Assembly: GCA_002591705.1 (NCBI GenBank)
Contig: PAAB01000002.1
Location: 1 to 8,321, forward strand
Direction: 5' to 3'
DNA length: 8,321 bases
DNA from: Phycisphaerae bacterium
GTDB taxonomy: Bacteria; Planctomycetota; Phycisphaerae; Phycisphaerales; SM1A02
Below are positions 5,131 to 8,321 of the stretch, in pieces. The translations under genes and the position numbers were made by a program. Within the stretch, counting starts at the first letter, position 1; each line of letters begins with the position of its first letter. The notes under the pieces are model-generated. The model saw only the letters and a list, made by a program, of their open reading frames with translations. It was not told the origin of the DNA and made no database searches.

Positions 5131-7031
5131 GGAGGGCCGAGGGTGACCGTCGCCCGGTAGCCGTAGCGCTGGTAGCTGGAGAAGGTGTCGGGGACGGATG
5201 CGATCACGAGGTACACCTCCTCGTCGTCCGTCGTGACGTCCACCCCGCCGGTTCCGTGCAGGGCGTCGTCCATGTCGATCGTCGAGTAGCGCGTCCCGTT
5301 GTCGCCGGCGACCACGATGCGGCCGAGGAACGTGGAGGCTGCGCCCTGCGTTCCCTGGGGATCGCCCTCCAGGGTGAACGTGATCCGTCCCTGGTGGGTG
5401 TTGTCGAGGCGAATCACGTTGTACGCCCAGCCACGAGGCTCCTGGCAGTCCGGATCCGGGGCGTCGGGGCTGGTGGGGCACGGTTCGAACGACCACGTGC
5501 CGTCGATGGCGTCGGTGGAGATCTCGGCCACGTACGGATGGGCGGTCTCGGGATCGCCCACCCATCCCGCTTCGGTGATCGCCCGTTGGACCTGCTCCAG
5601 CGTCAGGTAGTCGAGGCCGGCGGTGTTGCGGGCCGCCCAGTTCGCAAACTGTTCACGAAAGGCCGTCAGGCCGATCTGCTGGGCGAGGTACTCCTGGGGA
5701 CTCAGTTCGAGCTCGGCGTAGAACCCGTTGGTGATGATGGCCGGATCGACCTGCTCCTCCTGCACGAGGTAGTGGAGGAAGGTGTGCATGCCGTACTGGC
5801 GGACCTGGTAGTACCAGTCGGTGGGGTCTCCCGGCGCTTCGTTGCTGAAACTGTGCCACAACGCGAGCTGCGGATTCGCGGTGATCGCGGCCGCCTCCAC
5901 GAAGGCGTTCACGTAGCCCGGCATGTTCGTGGCCATGTACCACTGGGCGGTGCTCTCGATGTACCACTGGCTGTCGCCCGCGTAGGCGAAGCCGGGTGAA
6001 CTCGCCTGGTACTGGAAGATGTGGAATCCCTCGTGGTAGAGATTGGCCGGATCGGTGTTCAGTCCGGCCGGCAGCGTGAGGAACGGCATGCCGTTGGAGT
6101 CCGTGCCCTGGCCGTTCGCCCAGCCGTTGGGATACCCGTCGGCTGCCCCGTGGTGCACGTAGATGTTGTAGTAGAAGCAGGATTCCGGATTGGGTGGATC
6201 CCGCATGCCCAGATTGTTGATGCAGTCGTCCCGGATGGCGTCGAGCAGTTCGAACATCACCGGGGTGTCGTCGAAGTGGTCGAACTGGGAAGCCCACCAG
6301 ACCGCGTAGATCCCGTCGGTGTCGACCTGGTGGGAGATGAGCGGGAAGGTGTTGTTGAAGAGGTAGTCGGAACTGCACGATCCCCAACGGGCGATGACCA
6401 TGAGCAGATCGCCCAGCCCGACCGTACCGCTGCAGTCGATGTCCGAGCTGCCGCCGGAGGCGCTCCAGTCGGAGATGACCAGCAGCAGGTCGTCGGTGTT
6501 GACGGACCGGTCCGAATTGATGTCCGCGGGGCAGTTGCAGGGATCCTCCTGCGGCAGCATGCTGATGGTCAGCGATCCCGGGCCTCCTTCACCCTCGGAA
6601 TATCCGCCGACGCGGATCAGGTACTCGGAGCCCGCCGAGGCGATGAAGTCGACTTCGGAATGGTAGACCTGGCACGCGGCATCGGCGGTGGCGTCGCCGT
6701 TGCAGGCGATGTACTCGAGGTCGCTGCAGGAGCCGCAGTCGGCCTCGTAGATCATGATGCTGGTGTCGAAGGAGTTCGGATCGCAGGTGGATGCGGTCAC
6801 GACACCGTCGGTGGACGGCGCAAAGGAATACCAGATGTCCCGGCTCATGGCCCCCATGTAGGCACAGGAGCCGAGCACGGGGAGTCCGCTGTCCACGCAT
6901 GCCGTCGTGTCGAACGCCCGCGTGCCCTCCTGAATCGGCAGGGCGTTCTCGCAATCGTCGCCCGGAACGGCCGCGACGACTGGGGTCACGAGGCAGGACG
7001 GAATCACGATCGGCAGGAGGCGTCGAAGCAT
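5121..7031 (-). CDS. Secreted HEXXH metalloprotease-like protein with internal dockerin-like module
   Basis: The 636-aa product begins with a signal peptide (1-21, ending TPVVAA). Residues 25-160 form a Cys-rich beta domain of the type common in exported planctomycete proteins (GDDCENALPI, RDIWYSFAPS, SFDTSIMIYEADC, YLIRVGGYS), probably binding or structural. Residues 165-218 are two dockerin-like repeats, here in the middle rather than at the C-terminus. Residues 225-490 look like a gluzincin zinc protease: His333-Glu334-x-x-His337 (LYHEGFHIFQ) plus Glu359 (WYIESTAQWY) 22 residues later as the probable third ligand, similar to DUF6055-type proteins. Residues 500-636 are a beta-rich C-terminal domain. 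Likely role: extracellular proteolysis; the substrate is unknown. I chose ATG 7031 because the signal peptide starts there; a longer in-frame start at 7091 would overlap the promoter region. TATGAT lies 6 nt before this ATG, without a Shine-Dalgarno sequence. Confidence 0.82.
   Translation of the reverse strand: MLRRLLPIVIPSCLVTPVVAAVPGDDCENALPIQEGTRAFDTTACVDSGLPVLGSCAYMGAMSRDIWYSFAPSTDGVVTASTCDPNSFDTSIMIYEADCGSCSDLEYIACNGDATADAACQVYHSEVDFIASAGSEYLIRVGGYSEGEGGPGSLTISMLPQEDPCNCPADINSDRSVNTDDLLLVISDWSASGGSSDIDCSGTVGLGDLLMVIARWGSCSSDYLFNNTFPLISHQVDTDGIYAVWWASQFDHFDDTPVMFELLDAIRDDCINNLGMRDPPNPESCFYYNIYVHHGAADGYPNGWANGQGTDSNGMPFLTLPAGLNTDPANLYHEGFHIFQYQASSPGFAYAGDSQWYIESTAQWYMATNMPGYVNAFVEAAAITANPQLALWHSFSNEAPGDPTDWYYQVRQYGMHTFLHYLVQEEQVDPAIITNGFYAELELSPQEYLAQQIGLTAFREQFANWAARNTAGLDYLTLEQVQRAITEAGWVGDPETAHPYVAEISTDAIDGTWSFEPCPTSPDAPDPDCQEPRGWAYNVIRLDNTHQGRITFTLEGDPQGTQGAASTFLGRIVVAGDNGTRYSTIDMDDALHGTGGVDVTTDDEEVYLVIASVPDTFSSYQRYGYRATVTLGPPGP
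6375..6540 (-). other. Internal dockerin-like repeat pair of the metalloprotease
   Basis: This stretch codes for about residues 165-218: ADINSDRSVNTDDLLLVISDW and DIDCSGTVGLGDLLMVIARW. The first calcium loop is well kept (Asp170, Asn172, Asp174, Asn178, Asp181). The second is degenerate, with Ser201/Gly202 and Gly207 at ligand positions, and may not bind calcium. It sits between the N-terminal beta domain and the protease domain. Confidence 0.7.
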
Positions 7032-7037
7032 GTCCCG

Positions 7038-7043
7038 ATCATA
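7038..7043 (-). promoter_or_regulatory. Candidate -10 element (TATGAT) of the metalloprotease gene
   Basis: On the minus strand TATGAT, one base from the TATAAT consensus, ends 6 nt before the ATG at 7031. Start-site spacing predicts a leaderless transcript. No Shine-Dalgarno sequence or clear -35 is present; the place of the -35 is taken by the inverted repeat at 7045-7068. Confidence 0.5.
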
Positions 7044-7044
7044 C

Positions 7045-7068
7045 CGGTGGGTTCCGGTGAAACCACCG
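7045..7068. promoter_or_regulatory. Inverted repeat (possible operator) in the divergent metalloprotease/dehydrogenase gap
   Basis: CGGTGGGTT (7045-7053) and AAACCACCG (7060-7068) are 9-nt arms with one mismatch, separated by CCGGTG. The left half also contains a direct repeat, CCGGTG at 7044-7049 and again at 7054-7059, one helical turn apart. The element starts one base upstream of the metalloprotease -10 hexamer and fills the spacer/-35 region. It lies 35 nt upstream of the dehydrogenase's candidate -10. It could serve a regulator controlling one or both genes. Confidence 0.4.
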
Positions 7069-7103
7069 TCCCCATTCGAATCGGCGCCCATGGGGTCGTA
7101 TGC

Positions 7104-7109
7104 TAGGCT
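7104..7109 (+). promoter_or_regulatory. Candidate -10 element (TAGGCT) of the dehydrogenase operon
   Basis: TAGGCT lies within CTAGGCTT (7103-7110), identical to the box before the DUF2256 gene. An overlapping alternative is TATGCT (7099-7104). Transcription from here would start near 7111-7116, leaving a leader of about 26-31 nt before ATG 7142. GGGAAAGG (7122-7129), 12 nt before that ATG, is a weak ribosome-binding site. The earlier in-frame ATG at 7100 would lie upstream of this transcription start. Confidence 0.4.
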
Positions 7110-7141
7110 TCACGACTCTCTGGGAAAGGCCTCAGCAGCAA

Positions 7142-7930
7142 ATGGCAGCACGACACTCCACGCGTGGAACCCGAATCTGGTTGACCGGTGCCAGCTACGG
7201 GATCGGTCGATCGCTGGCTCTCGAACTCGCGGCGCACGGAGCCGTTCTCGGTCTGACCGCGCGAAGCGGGGACAAGCTGGAACGGCTTCGGGAGGAGATC
7301 GAGGCGGCCGGCGGTACGGCGCTGGTCCTGCCCGGCGACGTCACGGACCGCGATGCCATGATCGGCATCGCCGGGGTGATGCGCGATGCATGGGGAGGCA
7401 TCGATGTATTGATCGCCAATGCGGGCACCCACGTTCCCACCAGCATCGACGCCTTCGACGTCGACGAGTACATGGGGCTGATGCAGCTGAACTACGCCGG
7501 TGCGCTGAACTGCATCGAGGCCGTCCTGCCGGAGATGCTCGAGGCGCGATCGGGGCACATCGTCGGGGTGTCGAGTCTCGCCGGCTACCGCGGCGTGCCC
7601 GGGGCGGCGGCCTACGGGGCCACGAAGTCCGCCCTCATCCATTTCCTGGAGTCGATGCGGTTCGATCTGTCGGGACGCGGCGTCGATGTCACGATCGTGA
7701 ATCCCGGCTTCGTCCGGACCCCGCTGACCGACCGGAACGACTTCGACATGCCGTTCCTCGTGGAACCGGATCGCGCGGCACGGATCATCCGGCGGGGCAT
7801 CGAGCGTCGACGGCGGGAAGTGACCTTTCCGTTCCCGTTCGACTGGTTCATCAAGTTCCTGCGGGTCATTCCGATGCCGCTCTACATGCTGATCATGGGG
7901 ATGACATGGAAGCGCATGAAGCGAGACTGA
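7142..7930 (+). CDS. Short-chain dehydrogenase/reductase (SDR)
   Basis: The 262-aa product is a classical SDR oxidoreductase. TGASYGIG (15-22) is the dinucleotide-binding glycine motif, with an Arg at 41 that suggests NADP preference. NAG (93-95) stabilises the sheet, and the catalytic set is Asn117, Ser145, Tyr158 and Lys162 (YGATK). PGFVRTPL (about 186-193) is the usual segment after the active site. After residue 230 comes a hydrophobic tail (WFIKFLRVIPMPLYMLIMGMTW) ending in basic residues, which may dock the enzyme on the membrane and hints at a lipid-like substrate. ATG 7142 is preferred over ATG 7100: it has a weak ribosome-binding site upstream and gives a normal SDR N-terminus. The gene overlaps the following FAD oxidoreductase by 25 nt, so the two are almost certainly co-transcribed and translationally coupled. 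The substrate is unknown. Confidence 0.9.
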   Translation: MAARHSTRGTRIWLTGASYGIGRSLALELAAHGAVLGLTARSGDKLERLREEIEAAGGTALVLPGDVTDRDAMIGIAGVMRDAWGGIDVLIANAGTHVPTSIDAFDVDEYMGLMQLNYAGALNCIEAVLPEMLEARSGHIVGVSSLAGYRGVPGAAAYGATKSALIHFLESMRFDLSGRGVDVTIVNPGFVRTPLTDRNDFDMPFLVEPDRAARIIRRGIERRRREVTFPFPFDWFIKFLRVIPMPLYMLIMGMTWKRMKRD

Positions 7931-8321
7931 AGATCGCCGTCGTCGGGGGCGGCATCGCGGGAATCGCCTCGGCCTGGATGCTGAGTCGGAAGCACGATGT
8001 CACCCTGATCGAGGCGGCCGATCGCCTCGGTGGACATACCAACACGATTCCCGTCGACGAGGACGGGGTGACGGTCCCGGTCGACACCGGGTTCATCGTC
8101 TGCAACGAACGCAACTACCCGGTCTTCTACGGGCTGCTCGACGAGTGGGGGGCGACCCTTCGCGACAGCGACATGTCGTTCGGTTTCTCCTGCGAGTCGT
8201 CGGGACTGGGCTACGTCGGCCCTTCGATGCGCGAGTTCACCCGGTACCGAAGCAACGTGCTGCGGCCCGTCTACTGGAAGCTGTTCTTCTCGCAGCGGCG
8301 TTTTGCACGGCACGCCCTGAA
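7906..8321 (+). CDS. FAD-dependent amine-oxidase-like protein (COG2907 type), 5' part
   Basis: The frame runs from ATG 7906 to the window edge (138 full codons), so only the N-terminal third is visible. Residues 8-36 are a Rossmann FAD-binding fold: VVGGGIAG (12-19) gives the G-x-G-x-x-G motif, Glu36 in VTLIEA binds ribose, and RLGGHT (40-45) is the GG motif of the amine-oxidase/phytoene-desaturase superfamily. DTGFIVCNERNYP (60-72), SDMSFGFSCE and the LRPVYWKLFF segment match COG2907, predicted NAD/FAD-binding proteins. From memory, members commonly sit next to an SDR, a DUF1365 protein and a cyclopropane-fatty-acid-synthase-like methyltransferase, and take part in modification of unsaturated fatty acids under photo-oxidative stress. 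GGGGA (7897-7901), 4 nt before the ATG and inside the dehydrogenase gene, is a plausible if close ribosome-binding site. Its 25-nt overlap with the dehydrogenase indicates an operon. Confidence 0.86.
   Translation, partial: MEAHEARLKIAVVGGGIAGIASAWMLSRKHDVTLIEAADRLGGHTNTIPVDEDGVTVPVDTGFIVCNERNYPVFYGLLDEWGATLRDSDMSFGFSCESSGLGYVGPSMREFTRYRSNVLRPVYWKLFFSQRRFARHAL

Noticed and set aside
6021..7106. 361-codon plus-strand frame opposite the metalloprotease
   Set aside because: The product is Val/Gly/Asp-rich without motifs, while the opposite strand has a signal peptide, dockerin-like repeats and HEXXH. It is a shadow frame.
7100..7141. Longer dehydrogenase starting at ATG 7100
   Set aside because: The extra 14 residues are not SDR-like and that ATG overlaps the candidate -10 boxes (7099-7109). 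ATG 7142 has a weak ribosome-binding site and normal family length.

Overview
This 8.3 kb stretch is GC-rich (by eye in the mid-60s percent) and gene-dense. It looks like chromosomal DNA of a free-living planctomycete, most likely a member of the Phycisphaerae. The main clue is that two secreted proteins carry paired dockerin-like repeats of the form 'D-x-(N/T)-x-D-x-x-V-x-x-x-DLL-x-VI-x-x-W', a module I know as very common in exported Phycisphaerae proteins. No rRNA, tRNA, CRISPR array, insertion sequence or integrase is visible. No gap without a gene exceeds 231 bases.

Layout, left to right: (1) the 3' end of a formamidopyrimidine-DNA glycosylase gene (+). (2) Three bases away and convergent, a secreted PHB-depolymerase/CE1-type esterase with a C-terminal dockerin-like domain (-). 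(3) Divergent from it across 231 bp, an exported DUF4139 (MuiA-like) protein (+). (4) A 53-codon DUF2256 zinc-ribbon gene (+) whose 3' end overlaps (5) a DASH-type cryptochrome gene (-) tail to tail by 34 nt. (6) Divergent from the cryptochrome, a 72-aa protein of unknown function (+). (7) Convergent with it, a large secreted protein with a dockerin-like module in the middle and an HEXXH gluzincin-type metalloprotease domain (-). (8) Divergent from that, a short-chain dehydrogenase (+) overlapping by 25 nt (9) an FAD-dependent amine-oxidase-like protein of the COG2907 type (+), which runs off the right edge.

The transcription unit changes strand almost at every gene, so most genes probably have their own promoter. 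Two genes (esterase, DUF4139) have textbook Shine-Dalgarno sequences. Four others (DUF2256, cryptochrome, 72-aa protein, metalloprotease) lack a good one and instead carry a TANNNT hexamer ending only 5-9 nt before the ATG, as expected for leaderless transcripts. Two of these hexamers lie in or against inverted repeats that could be operators.

Functionally there are two themes. One is secreted degradation or surface proteins (esterase, metalloprotease, DUF4139). The other is damage and light response (Fpg for oxidised guanine, DASH cryptochrome with DUF2256, and an SDR plus COG2907 pair that in other bacteria sits with lipid-modifying methyltransferases in photo-oxidative stress clusters). 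The second theme is an inference from gene families and neighbourhood, not something the sequence proves.
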